Part shown: positions 31,715-43,402 of the stretch, one piece after another | Layout: each line of letters begins with the position of its first letter | How positions within the stretch are numbered: position 1 is the stretch's first letter | NCBI GenBank assembly: GCA_004380135.1 | Contig: QXCR01000039.1 | Span: 1 to 64,000 of the forward strand | Direction: 5' to 3' | DNA from: Stemphylium vesicarium | Lineage: Eukaryota > Ascomycota > Dothideomycetes > Pleosporales > Pleosporaceae | Length of the DNA: 64,000 nucleotides | Made by a program: the position numbers and the translations under genes | Notes under the pieces: generated by a model | What the model was told of the DNA's origin: nothing | The model's database searches: none | The model's input: the letters and a program-made list of their open reading frames with translations, nothing else

Positions 31715-33601
31715 CTACGACTTCTCGATGTTATCCAGTTCAAGATCTTGAGGAGTGCGGAAACTACTTCTCCCCTGACTAGCGCCTTCAGCATTCTTCC
31801 TGCCTTCTGCAGGCATACTGCTTCGCCTTCTCTCGCCCCGCTCCGCCTCATCGCTATCTTCCAGCACAGCCTCGTTCCCTGCTCCAAGCGGCTCTACGAC
31901 TTCGCCATGATTCCCGCCTACGCTCTCCATCGTGAAGGGGCTAGCCGTCGGTGCATCCAGCACGCCGAGCTCCTCGGGCGTCAAGAACCTGGGCATAAGC
32001 CACGTGCGCATAGGAATGTACAAGAAGATGAAGACCGGGAAGCCAATCGCGGCAATGGTCTGTGTGATGGCGAACGTGGCGCCGAATCCGACGAGCTCGA
32101 GACCTACAAATGCCCAGATGACCCAGCGGCGCTCGATGCGCATTAGAGGGTCGGATTTGGATGTGAGGTGACGGTCGCGCGCGAGGAAAAGCAGTTTGAG
32201 TGTTATGCCGTTGGCTTCAAGGGCTTGGATGCCCATGACGAAGAAGAGGCCTGCCAGGACGGCTTGCGGGATGAGGTGGAGGACGATGAGTAAAGGACCG
32301 GTCATGGTGCCTAGTGTCAAGAGACCTTGAGCAAGGTTCGAGACACGCTGTTCGACAACATGATCTACCACACGCCGCATGTGGCCTTTGTTCGCCTCAT
32401 CGTCGTCGTCAGAAACGGTGCGGGTCACGCAAAGTGATGTCGTGTGGAAAGGGGCCTGCGGAATCAGACCGTTTGGGAACGGGATACCGAGTAGACCTGC
32501 AACACCGGTCGTGAGTCCGAGAAGGAACAAGTCCCAGTGGAATCCTGCTGGCTTCCGGAGTGGAAATTCGGTGCCCTGCGCAATGAGACTGGAAACGTTG
32601 TGGTCGAACCAGAACAGGATCGTTAGCAAGATTGCGAACGGGATGGCAAGGAATACATCGCCGACACTGATATCCCAAAAGTGGATGAACCAGCCGCGGT
32701 CCGTTGTGGGAAAGAAAGCTTTAGATGTAGGCAGCTTGAGCAGTTCGATACCTGCCATTTTTCCGATGTGGACAAAGCCTGTGAAGAAGACTACAGTAAG
32801 TGGTGTACCGTAGTCCTCGACAAACTTCCTAACATGCCGTTGCAGGAGCGACGATTGCCCAATGAGGCCGCAGATGTAGGCTACTGCAGTCACCAAAAGA
32901 GCAATCATTATGGACAGATACGCCGAGGTATCGCTGACCTCCCATTGCCGCGTCAACACCTGGATACCCTTTTGCAGGTAGATGAACGCAACGTAGAAAC
33001 CGAAAATATCGCAAGAAAAGCGCGTGACATATCTCAGTCCGTTGCAAGAATTGGTAATAGCCAGAATCCAGTGGAAGATGAGCGACCAGATTCCAATCCA
33101 GCACATGAAAGCAAAGTAGTTTGTTCCACGTGGAGTGATGATGTCGTATACCGTGTAATTAAACACGGTGATGGGCCCTGTTACTCCCACAATGACTAGA
33201 GGCTGGGCTGCGGCGAGCGAGAAGACTACAGAGGCCAAGACGGAGGCTAGTAGCACTTCATTCACACCAAAGCTCTGGTCGGTCTTGGCGAACATGTCGA
33301 GGGAGAACGCCAGCGCGGGGAGAATGTTCGCAAAGTACATGTATACTGTCGCGGGTACGACGCGATAGTCCCATGCATCTTTCCAGTCGCTCAGGTAGAA
33401 GGGCGCTCTTCTCCGTACATCGTTTATCATGCCGCTGAACAGGCTTGTCTTCCACCACGCATTTTTCTTCGTCGAAGCCGATCGTCTCGACGCATTCGTC
33501 TGCTCGCGACTGAGGTGGTCATCATTCGCGCCGCTATTGTGCTTCGTAGACGCAAGTTCGCGCGACCGTAAAGAGCGGTTCGGAGAAGTGGAGTCGCGCA
33601 T
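31715..33601 (-). CDS. BOR1: Borate/bicarbonate transporter, BOR1-type (SLC4 family)
   Basis: This is a single-exon protein of 628 residues from ATG 33601. The membrane domain begins at about residue 60 with FSGMINDVRRRAPFYLSDW, a BOR1/SLC4 hallmark, followed by about 10-12 hydrophobic segments. Typical motifs are VGVTGPITVFNYTVY, WIGIWSLIFHWILAI, FFTGFVHIG and LLGIPFPNGLIPQAPFHT, the last being the substrate-region motif of the family. The C-terminal 90 residues are hydrophilic with ERRRSSMP-type phosphosites. Yeast Bor1 exports boron as borate at the plasma membrane and also affects vacuoles. The direction of transport here is by family inference. The length fits fungal members. Confidence 0.93.
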   Translation of the reverse strand: MRDSTSPNRSLRSRELASTKHNSGANDDHLSREQTNASRRSASTKKNAWWKTSLFSGMINDVRRRAPFYLSDWKDAWDYRVVPATVYMYFANILPALAFSLDMFAKTDQSFGVNEVLLASVLASVVFSLAAAQPLVIVGVTGPITVFNYTVYDIITPRGTNYFAFMCWIGIWSLIFHWILAITNSCNGLRYVTRFSCDIFGFYVAFIYLQKGIQVLTRQWEVSDTSAYLSIMIALLVTAVAYICGLIGQSSLLQRHVRKFVEDYGTPLTVVFFTGFVHIGKMAGIELLKLPTSKAFFPTTDRGWFIHFWDISVGDVFLAIPFAILLTILFWFDHNVSSLIAQGTEFPLRKPAGFHWDLFLLGLTTGVAGLLGIPFPNGLIPQAPFHTTSLCVTRTVSDDDDEANKGHMRRVVDHVVEQRVSNLAQGLLTLGTMTGPLLIVLHLIPQAVLAGLFFVMGIQALEANGITLKLLFLARDRHLTSKSDPLMRIERRWVIWAFVGLELVGFGATFAITQTIAAIGFPVFIFLYIPMRTWLMPRFLTPEELGVLDAPTASPFTMESVGGNHGEVVEPLGAGNEAVLEDSDEAERGERRRSSMPAEGRKNAEGASQGRSSFRTPQDLELDNIEKS

Positions 33602-34263
33602 CGTGAGGCCGTTGCTCTTGGCTGTTCCAGTAACCTTGGAAAGGGTCTTTTCGGGGACTGTTATGTCGAAGATGTCGTCATGACAGGTCTAGCAAGGCAA
33701 TCGCGGGTGGAAAAGTGCAGACACCGTGAGGCGAATGCGAACGAAAAGTACTTTTCGTCGAGAACGCGACAAGAACGCTGCAAAGAAGCTTTACCGCCAT
33801 CATTGCGGATGAGCTTGGGTTAAGAACGAACCGGTGGAGAAATTGCTGATCCCACACTGACCCCGGCTATGGCCCCGGTAATAACAACCGAGCTGCTTGG
33901 GCAGAAGGCGGTGACAAGCGACATGTTACTTTCATCCCGATCGCGACCGATGATAGATCTTCGCGGAGAATATGGTGTGGGTCGTGGATCGGGTGACGTC
34001 TGGACGGCAACGACGACACAAGATATTTGAAGGGTGATGGATGAAGGGCGCACAATCATGGTCACTAGTCAAGCTTTGCAATGTCACAACAAGCCGTAAA
34101 GATAACCAGACAGTATTTACCCGTATTATGATACGGATAGCGGATAGCGATTATGTACGTGCTGCTGCATGTGATAATCGGGAAAGACACTTGCATCCTG
34201 CGCATGCAGCAATGTTCATCATCCACAGGCCCGTCACCTACAGTACCCCACCTAGCCAGTCGC
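33602..34263. other. Intergenic, BOR1 promoter
   Basis: No gene is supported. The interval holds the upstream region of the BOR1-like gene and the 3' region of the exonuclease gene, both on the minus strand. Confidence 0.5.
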
Positions 34264-36507
34264 TTACCAATAGTATTGCACCTACAATGTCAAATCAGTA
34301 TACATGCACAACGCGAGCTGCAGCAGTCATCTGTAGACATACCTGAGGAATGCTTGCAAGATCAGCAGTGTTGGCGGATGGGTTCGAGGATTCGCGTTCA
34401 CGACCTCGCTGTTGAGCACGACCGCGTCCACGAGCACGAGCTCGGCCTTCCATCTGACCGCGCCCTGCACTAGCTGGGCGATTGCCACGACCACGTTCCG
34501 ATGCTCGCCTGCGACTAAGACTCCAACCATGTCCACGCTCTCCAGTACTTTCCATCTCAGATGGACCGTCGTACTGTGGAATACCCTTTGACTTTGACTG
34601 TGCTGGCATCGGCTTTGGAGCCAGCGGCACCGGCCTGCCCCCGTCTCCATCTGCTTCATGATCGCTCCAGCCTGCCGCGTCATCGCGAGCCTTTTGCTCA
34701 GCGTCTTCGCGAGCAGCTGCAAGTCGAGCCTCTTTCTCCTTCTCGCGCAGCTCATCGAGCTCTTGAGAGCCTCGGATAGTAGCCTCACGGACGCAAATGC
34801 CCAGCATAGCTTGTACTGTATACACGGCATCGTTGCCAGCATTGTGAAGCTTCCAGCCAATGATGTCAAAGTCGCTCAAGATCTTTCCAAGCCGGGTGGG
34901 TTGTTGATCACGGTGCCAGACGCAATACATGTTTGCAGTGTCCATGGCCTCGAGAATGTTCTCCTCTTTGATAGGGTCATATCCGAGCTGTTGGAGATAT
35001 CGAACGTCACTCAGCGTGTCGTGACCAAGAAAGATGATATTGCGTTTCTCGCTCGACTCCAAGTCACTCGGTATACGCCCGGTTGCCTCTTCGTCGGTGT
35101 TGACTTGAGCACCAAACGGCGCGCGAAAACAGGCGGCGACGTGATTCGCAGCTTCATTGAGCGGGATGAAGGTGGACTCGCCGAACATGAAGCCGTCAGG
35201 ATGTCCGGTCACGAAGTCAGAGTTGACCAAGTGCCTATGCTCATTGATGCGAAAGTGACGGGCTCGGATCATTTCTCTCCACGCTTTGCCGTTCTCGCCA
35301 GGCGCAATACCGACCAAGTCTCTTGTATCAAGCGTAGCAATACCAACTTCGGTGATTTTGTGGTGGTCCCTCTCGTATGACTCCACATCAACACAGACGA
35401 ATATTACGGATCGATCGAAAGCAAAGGGCGCAGGGATGAGTGGATCAATGGCTGCAGATTGGGCGATTTGTGTCGGTGGCTGATCTTGAAGGGATTCACG
35501 GAGACCGAGGTGCCTTTGCGCACGCTTGAACTGATCCACCATCGACTTGTTCTTGGTCAAACGGTCTTGCTGTTTCTTGGCCTTGTTTGCTTTGCTTTTG
35601 GCCTTCTGAGCCTCTGCCATGTTCTCCATCACCTGTTTGAACTCCTCGAGAGTGGGTGGTTGGAGTTCAGGATGGGGGGCTTCTCCAGCGGCACGATATG
35701 CATCGTTTGGGGCGTTCGCGGCCATGTCGTCGACGTCTTCACGAGAGTGTGACCTTCCAAGATATCGTGGTAAGCAACGAGGGTGATCGGGGAACCGCGC
35801 GACCAGACCTTCTTCACGTTGGTGGTCCTGTATCGATACGTGAGTCAGCCTAGGCGCAAAAAAGAACTCAAGACATGCTACTGACAGTTATTCTGAGACT
35901 GAGCTTGAGGTGCTTGTTGATCTCACCGAGAAGAGTCTGTACTTGACTTTCACGCACGAGAATGAGTGGTTTAGAATCTTCGAGATCCCAGACGTAATAT
36001 CTGAGTAAAAGTAAGCTTGAAGTGATTCGTGTTACAGGGGAATATGGCAACCCACAGATCCCAAACCCGCTTCCAAAACTTTCCTTGGTCGAAGAAGGCA
36101 GATGCAACGTCTTGCATATGACTCTTGTTGCAGTACTTGTAAGGATACTTTGCCAAAGCTTGAATAGGTGTGAAGTGATGACGAGTAGAAGTCAGATCAC
36201 CGCGTTGTAGGTTGGTAGCTGGAATGTCGGCAACACATAGGGGAGGAGGGGGATGGGCTGTGGAGGGTCGCATAGCATCTAGCCTTGGGTTGAATGAGCT
36301 CTCCGCGTCTTTCAACCAAACGAAGCGGCAGTCTGTATTTGCGTTGGGCTCGAGAAGTACACCGCCTGAGCTATCGCTGTCTTCGGCAAGTCCTGACTGA
36401 GGCTCAGGTTGTCGCTCAGGCTCGGGGGGTACTGGGCGGTCAGGGAGCGAGTCGACATCTGGTTGAATCAGTCTTCGGAGCCGCTCGAAGCGCGCGGATA
36501 AAGCCAT
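34264..36507 (-). CDS. QIP/Gfd2-like DEDDh 3'-5' exonuclease, four exons
   Basis: Exons are 36507-36056, 36000-35886, 35827-34343 and 34281-34264, giving about 689 residues; introns are 55, 58 and 61 bp. Exon 3 reads open upstream of the internal ATG 35725 as TDHQREEGLVARFPDHPR, which marks that ATG as internal. Exons 1-2 give KYPYKYCNKSHM, FWKRVWDL and KPLILVRESQVQ, the N-terminal domain of this family. The nuclease core has FVCVDVESYERD (Asp~336, Glu~338), ITEVGIATLDT, FLGHDTLSDVRYL and LHNAGNDAVYT, supplying the DEDDh set. The C-terminus is RG-rich. Family members include yeast Gfd2 and Neurospora QIP, which removes passenger strands in RNA silencing. The final exon is least certain; without it the frame stops at 34295. 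Confidence 0.85.
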
Positions 36508-37318
36508 CGTGGGCGAATTGAAGGAGTGGAGGTTGTTTGCTGAGGAAGGTGTGGGAGAGGATACAAGGCAGAGCTTGCGCTTGGGCGGACTGACGAGGCA
36601 GGAGCAAACGACGGGTGAAGGGGAACCAGGCAACACCCAAGATTAGAGGTGAGATGGGGAAAAATGGTCCATCGCCTATGATCATGTATGCCTTTGCATA
36701 GAGGATACCATAGCCACGGTGAATAGCACGTAGATGGGCAGCATGGTTGAAGAACGAAGATGCGTGACATACCTACACCCTTATCGACGGCGAATTGAGC
36801 TGAATCTTGAGAGTAATGGCTATATAGCAGGCCAGCCTCTCTTGAATGATGCTAGGTCTATTGCACGATCTCTCAACGCAACAACGCAGCATTGCCTATT
36901 AAAATGCGCGGCGCAGCGCTCAGCTCAGTATATGCTGTTTGATGAACAGCATGTGAAGCCTAGAAGATATCTTTGGACTACTCATTAGCACAATAACATG
37001 CCGTGTGGTGCATCGACGCACATATTAACCCACGTCGTGACTCGTATGCCGTGGCAGCGACTGAAGTTGCGGGGTGGAGCCCGACCCAGGCGTTCCTGAG
37101 CGATCGGCGTGGCGACCACCAAAGCGGCCTAGCGAGGAGCTCACTGCATTCAACGTTGCGACAAGCTCACCAGCTGCAGCCCATCGCTATCAGCGCATAT
37201 TCCAACTCGCGCTCTCACGATCGCGCTGGTTCCCACTAAAAACTTAGTTGACGCGTGGCTGGAGAGTCTGACGCGTGCGTCTCAAGCCTCCATCTACTCT
37301 GCCTCCCCGCGATGCGCC
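36508..37318. promoter_or_regulatory. Divergent intergenic region, exonuclease / ING-like gene
   Basis: It is 811 bp between two start codons on opposite strands. Open frames here are short and unconvincing. It should carry both promoters. Confidence 0.5.
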
Positions 37319-39928
37319 ATGTCTGAAGCCGACGATGCGCCTGAAATGGCCCAACCCGCCCCAAATCCGGATGCCCAGACGACGGTCAACGACTTCCTCG
37401 ACTATACCGAATTCTTCCCCTCGGATCTGGTGCGCTCGCTGACGCTGATCGCCGACCTCGACTCGACCTACTCCGACGCCGTCCAGCAGGTGCACGAGCT
37501 GACGGTGCAGTATGGCAAGCTGCCCACCCTGCCCGAGCAAGACCGCCCCGACCCGATATTACTACGCAAGCAGATAGCCCAGCATCTCCAAAAGGCCATC
37601 AACCAGCGCGAGTTTGCCTACACCGAGGCCTCACGCCTGTACGAGGTCACCGTCCGCCACTGCCAGCGCTCGTCTGTCATCAAGAGGAAGCTCCAAGCCC
37701 AGCCACAGCCGCCGTCGCGCGATCCTACGCCCCCGCCCGTTTCTCCAAGCGCACATCGACCCATCAATCGCAACTACGAACGACCCGCGCATCTACGCCT
37801 GACCTTTGACACCGGCCGACATGGCGCCAACACTTCGCGGCCACGAGATCGCCATAGGAAGACAGCCGTCCCCCTTCCCCGAAGCCGTCGCAGAGGACGC
37901 GACGCATCAGATTCGTCGGGCGACTCGGATGCCGGTTCTGCTATCGATGTCATATCACCCAGGAAGCGGAAGCAGGACAGAGACAGACATTCACGACCAG
38001 CTGGAGGCCGAGCGCGCGCTGCAGGCGTACTCGGCACCAACGTCCACAGTTCCATAGCAGGCATATCCACCAGCAACGCCCTCGCTCAGCTTGCCCCTCC
38101 GCCAGCCGACGCGAAACCTGGCAGCAAGTGGGCGCCCTGGAAGAAGCTGACCGAGTACGAAATGGCCGTTTTGCGTAAGCAAATGAAGAAGAATGCCGTA
38201 TGGACACCCAGTCAGACTATGATGATCCGCGAACTTGAGAAGAAGCACCGTACAGAGGCCGACTACGAGAGAGAGAAGGCTCGCTGTGAAGCCGCAGGCG
38301 AGCCCTTCCTCGATGAAGAGCCCGAGACGCTACAACAGATCATGACGGCGTCTGGCTTAGGTCTACTCGCTCCACACGGTCCGCAGGCAGCCAACCCACC
38401 TCCCCCCGCTGAGCCCGTAGAGGAAGAGCCAAAGGAGGAGACTGGCCCTGTCAGTATCCGCCTCAAGCCTGTTGCGGCCAAGGAAGGCAGGAAGCTTGAT
38501 CGCACTTCGCAGCGCCAGAAGGCCATGCAGGATGCCCAAGAGCTCATCGGTGCTTCCGAGAAGATCAAGGAGGCCGCTGATGGTCTGAAAGAACTCAACT
38601 TCAACTCCAATGTTGCCTCGCCTGCGAGCCAGAAGAAGAAGTCGGCCCCGAAACCTGCAAACAAACGCAAGCGCGATGCGACGCCACCGCCTGCCAACGA
38701 CGGCACTACCGAAGTCCTGCGTGAAGCATCGGTAGCGACTCAAGATAGCACAACAAAACCACCAGAACCAAAGCGCGCAAGGCTGCAGCTCATCGCTCCA
38801 GCGCCCAATACCGCTTCGTCTCCGATCCCCACCCCTGCGTCTGCCGTCTCTACACCGCGAGATCTCCCTGCGTCCGTCGTCCCTTCTCCAGTGGCGAACA
38901 CTCCCGTACCGCTGCCTGAGCCTGCAAAGCCTACAACCAACGGGAACGCTGTGCAAGTGCCGCTTGCCCCAGCCGGCCCAAGTACCCCAAAGGTCAACAA
39001 GACGGCGTCGAAGGAGCCAAGTCCCGAGCTCACGCCACTTGGGACATCTCCAGCAGCACCCGATCAGTCGCCCGTTGCGCCAGAGGCACCGCCTTCTCCA
39101 GTCCTAGCACTTACTGAGGTTCCTGATCTTGATCCTGACCCTGTTTTGACTGCTACCCCGGCTCTTGTGCCAGCGCCTACGACGGCAGCTTCGACTAGGC
39201 CTCGTCGCGAGTCAGTTGCCCCCAAAGCACCCACTCCACCCGAAGCTCCCCAGCATATAAAGTCATCAAAGACCCCTACACCCGTACCAGAGCCAGCTCC
39301 AGAGACGCATGCACTTTCCACCCTACGTCCTCGCTCTGCGCGTGGCCATGTGCCAACCCCCAAAGCTCAGAGCGAAGAGCCCAAGCCAAACGAACAAGGT
39401 AGGATCCTTCGAGAACCTCGTCGTCATAGTGTCTTTAGCCAACCTGCATCTGCGTTTACAGTACCCCCACCATTACCCGGACCAACCCGCACCAGCGCGC
39501 GAAGAAAGCCTCCTCCAAAAGGTGAAGTCACGGCTGCTGAAGATGGCCAGAAGACTGTTACCAACGTCAAGCGCGCTCAAGGTAGCAAAAACAAGAAGAA
39601 GAGGAGGACCGAAGAGGAGGTTGAAGTGGCAGACGACATTGATCCGAACGAGCCAAAGTACTGTATCTGCGACGACGTTAGCTACGGCGCGATGATTTCG
39701 TGCGACAACAACGTGAGTTCGTCTCTGCAAGCTCACGACCCTTCCGCTAACGACCTGCAGTGCGACAAGGAATGGTTCCACCTCCCTTGCATGAACATGA
39801 CGGAAGACGACATACCTTCTCGACGCGCCAAATGGTACTGTCCCGACTGCCGCGTCGCACTCGGCACCGATGCCTACGGTAACCCCCTCGTACCGCCGCC
39901 GCTGCCTGGTCGCCGTGGCAATCGGTAG
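37319..39928 (+). CDS. ING-family PHD-finger chromatin protein
   Basis: Exon 1 is 37319-39712, the intron 39713-39760 (48 bp, GTGAGT...CTGCAG) and exon 2 39761-39928, giving 853 residues. The intron is a multiple of three and contains no stop, so it can be mistaken for coding; removing it gives the proper PHD spacing CDNNCDKEWFH. The N-terminus carries an ING-like helical domain (FLDYTEFFPSDLVRSLTLIADLD, shortened here to its start). The C-terminal PHD finger is YCICDDVSYGAMISC, EWFHLPCMNM and WYCPDC (C4HC3), which in ING proteins reads H3K4 methylation for histone acetyltransferase or deacetylase complexes. Between them lie about 600 residues of Pro/Ala-rich disorder, much longer than in yeast Yng1/Yng2/Pho23. 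Confidence 0.9.
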   Translation: MSEADDAPEMAQPAPNPDAQTTVNDFLDYTEFFPSDLVRSLTLIADLDSTYSDAVQQVHELTVQYGKLPTLPEQDRPDPILLRKQIAQHLQKAINQREFAYTEASRLYEVTVRHCQRSSVIKRKLQAQPQPPSRDPTPPPVSPSAHRPINRNYERPAHLRLTFDTGRHGANTSRPRDRHRKTAVPLPRSRRRGRDASDSSGDSDAGSAIDVISPRKRKQDRDRHSRPAGGRARAAGVLGTNVHSSIAGISTSNALAQLAPPPADAKPGSKWAPWKKLTEYEMAVLRKQMKKNAVWTPSQTMMIRELEKKHRTEADYEREKARCEAAGEPFLDEEPETLQQIMTASGLGLLAPHGPQAANPPPPAEPVEEEPKEETGPVSIRLKPVAAKEGRKLDRTSQRQKAMQDAQELIGASEKIKEAADGLKELNFNSNVASPASQKKKSAPKPANKRKRDATPPPANDGTTEVLREASVATQDSTTKPPEPKRARLQLIAPAPNTASSPIPTPASAVSTPRDLPASVVPSPVANTPVPLPEPAKPTTNGNAVQVPLAPAGPSTPKVNKTASKEPSPELTPLGTSPAAPDQSPVAPEAPPSPVLALTEVPDLDPDPVLTATPALVPAPTTAASTRPRRESVAPKAPTPPEAPQHIKSSKTPTPVPEPAPETHALSTLRPRSARGHVPTPKAQSEEPKPNEQGRILREPRRHSVFSQPASAFTVPPPLPGPTRTSARRKPPPKGEVTAAEDGQKTVTNVKRAQGSKNKKKRRTEEEVEVADDIDPNEPKYCICDDVSYGAMISCDNNVSSSLQAHDPSANDLQCDKEWFHLPCMNMTEDDIPSRRAKWYCPDCRVALGTDAYGNPLVPPPLPGRRGNR

Positions 39929-40675
39929 GTGTTCCTTTCCTCATGAACTGAGTGGGTATTAATTTTTCGAGGGGATGGAGTACTTAAGGATGTCTAGGAC
40001 CGCCTAAGCACATAACAAGAACAGGTGGCCCGGCGCAAGTAATAGCATGGGCGTTGATTTCGGGAGATCAAGTGTATAATACGGCTGATATCGTTTAAAA
40101 CCAACGTGGACAGGCGGGAGGGGAAGTTGGCTGACTGATGCCGATTCGGTGCAGCCTACAAGCTACGACTTTCTTCTTCTATTTTTGTGGCACGGTGTCC
40201 GGAGTACGCAGACTTGTCTACGGGCAGCTGCTGGGTTGAAAGCATATGACGCCTTAGTCTTTCTCCCATCAATTCGAAAGCTGAATCTCAAGTCGTCCCG
40301 CGGCCCCTAAGCTACCGCGAATAATGATTCCACATTTTCTAGGATTCTTGCACACGTTATAGTCGTGGTTTTCTGCTGCTAACATAAAATGGTCTCGAGC
40401 CAAGGTAGAGTGTCAGGCGACATTACCGGGAAGAACCCTCGGGATATCCCGAGTTGTGCACGGACATTGCGCCAAACCCCTTATGTGGAACAACTAGGGA
40501 TATGACTAAACTTGGTGCCACACGTGACCTAGGGGTCAAACACTTAGTCCACGACACAGATCAGAGAAGACATCGCCATTACTACTGCTTCAACACCCCC
40601 CGCTTCTATGAAAACCGTGGTCACAATGCAACTTGGGAGCGAAGCTTAGCAACCACAGTTGACAGCAGAGCCCTC
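39929..40675. other. Intergenic, Zn2Cys6 regulator promoter
   Basis: No gene is supported. The frame of the downstream regulator stays open upstream of its preferred ATG but begins at TTG. Confidence 0.5.
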
Positions 40676-42259
40676 ATGTCGCCAGTAACGGGAATTACCG
40701 TAGTCTTCCCAAGCATAAGTGGCAGACCGCCTAAAGAGAAGGGATGTTTCCAATGCTCTCGCCGCCGAATCGTTTGTGATAGGGGAGAACCTACGTGTGA
40801 AAAATGCATCAAGAAAGGCATATCGTGTTCAGGGCTGGGCAGGATCCGGTTCGCCGAGGGTGTCGCCAGGAAAGGCAAGCTGAAGGGCTGTAAGATGCCA
40901 GATCAGAGGGGTGATGAGGCGGCCTCAGCAGCTCTAACATCAAACGTCCCATACTCACAGGTGAGATGGGATAACGAGCAGAAGATCGGAAGACTCCAGA
41001 AGCGTGCCCTAAAACAGCCAAAGAAGAAGAAATCCGCGCCGCAGGATGAGACAGCATTACAATCGGACAGCAGCCCCCCGCGCGCGCTGACGAACCAGGT
41101 CACGGCTGCAATTGAATCTGAGAGAGTCCGCAAAGAAGAAAGATTGATACGGATGATTCGTTCGACTCAGTCTGCCATCAAGCCGTGGCTCCCTCCACTG
41201 ACCTCGGACGTGCGCATGCTCTTTTCTTACTGTCAGTCATTGCAAAACTTCGAAGAGGCGACATGCTTACAAACATCACAGTCGCCGATGCGGTCGCTCC
41301 TACAATGGTTCTCGTTGAGAATATACCCAACGGGTACCACGACCTGATCTTGCCCATGGCCACTGAAGATGATGTTCTACGCCGTGCCGTCGGTGTCGTC
41401 GCAGCGCAACATCTCAGTCGCAGAAGGCCTGAAATGAGGGTCATTGCAAAGACAGGCCGAGCAGCAATTATATCGCGGCTGCGTCATCAGTCGCGGTGTA
41501 ACTCTGCAGATCAGGTCTTCAACAGATATACCTGGGCAACACTAGTCGTGCTGCTTCTAGGTGAACTGGTCAAGGGCAACGTTGACTACAGATTCCTCAT
41601 CGGCATCCTTAGGAACGTGTCAGCCAACATCAACGTTCAAGATAGGCCTTCTGAAATCGCGCGATTTCTCCTGGCGCAAACAAACATGTCCGTCAAATCC
41701 CCCAGTTTCCCAACCTAGCTCTCCCAACATATACATTTTCTGACTATTGTGCGTGCTTAGTTTCAAATTCACCGGCTACCCGCTTCGCGACGAACAGAGC
41801 GCGTTAGTCGCAATCCGCGACTGCCTCGCAAACTGGAAGAACTTCTGGGCCTGGGAGGCCTTCCCCGCCGGATCCACGCAACGTGAAGCCGTGCACACCA
41901 TCGCGAAGTGCTACGAAATAGCTTGTAACATCTATATCAATCGCGCCACCACCGAACTCTCCGAGTGCCCAACACAGTACGCGGCTCTGGAAGACTTGAT
42001 CCTCCTTCTTCAGGAGGTCCCGTCACATACGAAGGGAGCTTTTGCGCTTACCTGGGTGTGCTATATGGCGGCGGCTGAGGCGGACGATCCGGAGCAGAGA
42101 AAGTTTTTCATTGATTACCTCAATGATGTGCATTTGTTGACGCGGTACGAGAACATCGCTGTTTGCGTGAAGATTGTGCAGAAGATTTGGATGATGAAGG
42201 GGGAGAGAAGGTGGACGGCTTGCTTTGCGGAATTGTCGAAGGGATTCGCCTTTTCATAG
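40676..42259 (+). CDS. Zn(II)2Cys6 fungal transcription factor
   Basis: Exons are 40676-41231, 41282-41687 and 41761-42259, giving 486 residues. Introns are 50 bp (GTCAGT...CACAG) and 73 bp (GTCCGT...CTTAG, with a CTGAC branch). The binuclear zinc cluster is Cys24-Cys27-Cys34-Cys41-Cys44-Cys51 with spacing 2-6-5-2-6, followed by a basic linker. The rest matches the fungal-specific transcription factor domain 2 (Fungal_trans_2): VAPTMVLVENIPNGYHDLIL, then FKFTGYPLRDEQSALVAI and FWAWEAFP. Such proteins bind CGG half-sites as regulators. The target is not inferable, and no metabolic cluster adjoins it. The second intron's donor is weaker than the first. An earlier in-frame ATG at 40502 is possible but adds low-quality sequence. 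Confidence 0.85.
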
Positions 42260-43402
42260 TGTACATGAAGGCACATCCTTGTGGCATTCAAGGGTTCATG
42301 ACTATTAAGCATAAGATGTATTCATTTTTGAACGAACTGGGCAAATAAGCTCGATGACCGAAGCTTGGGGTTCAACGAGATCAGCGAGTATTGGGTAGTT
42401 CAGCATTTGCTTATGTAGGTATCGGATAATGAGAGAAGAGCGCTCTTCAACAAAACAAGGGTGTTTTATGTTGGGAGGAAAGATGACGTCCATCTCTTCC
42501 CCAAGAGGTGGGTATTCGCGATAACACAGCGGTGTAAATGCAATGCATACGAAAGCGAGGCGTAGCTGAGACTCAAGACCGGCACTTTGATGTTGTAGAA
42601 ACACTGCATGAGTGGACACAGGGGCAAAAGGTGGTGTGCTTGGCCATACTAAGAACGAAACGCCCGGCCGGCTAGGTCTACTATTTTCTATCGTTGTTTC
42701 TCTCTAATCGCCCTGGATTCTGTAATCAGAGGCTCACGTGCATTGCCGTGTACCTTCTAGACTGTTCGGGGCACATAACACCAAGGAGACAAATGATGGG
42801 GAATTTCGGCCTGCAAGTGCTCTCTGGTGTTGTTCTTTTAGCGCTGATGATTAGATAGAGGTCAAGCAGCAACATCACTACCAGTTCTTTCCTTTTGATC
42901 TTTGCTTGCATGAGGTCATATTTGGATTCGTTTCCATCTATTTATGTGATGCGGAAATTCAGTCACATATCAGCATCATCATCGCGGTTGCTAATAACTT
43001 TACCTTTGCTTTTTCGGTCAGGGTGTGCACACCAGAAGATGCGTACAGTCTCGACAGCAAGGCGATCGCATTCAGCTGCGCCACAAGAAGGGGACGGCAG
43101 ATCGTCGCCCCAAACGTCTTACGGAAAGAGCCGCGTTCCGTGCGCATGCAGGAGTCCGCATTTTTTTTGGGATTCCATGTACAAGGGATTGACATGGCTG
43201 CGGGGTCAAGTTGAGATCGTGGATCATGGCTGTGGGAGTGATTGATCAAACTAGTTATGTTATGTGATTCACTCTCACAGTGTCTGCCACCAGTATGTTA
43301 CGTGCCACTCGAGATTAAGGCACGATCAGATGGCTAGGAAGAACGATAAGAGGAAGGAGACATGAGATTCGATGAGCTGTCGACGAATAAAAGATGCGGT
43401 GA
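42260..43402. other. Intergenic, no gene supported
   Basis: This is 1.1 kb following the Zn2Cys6 gene. Frames near 42305-42619 (minus) and 42895-43249 begin at non-ATG codons or have no family resemblance. Confidence 0.5.

Noticed and set aside
35629..35817. ATG 35725 as the start of the exonuclease
   Set aside because: The frame continues upstream through conserved family sequence to an acceptor at 35828, so this ATG is internal.
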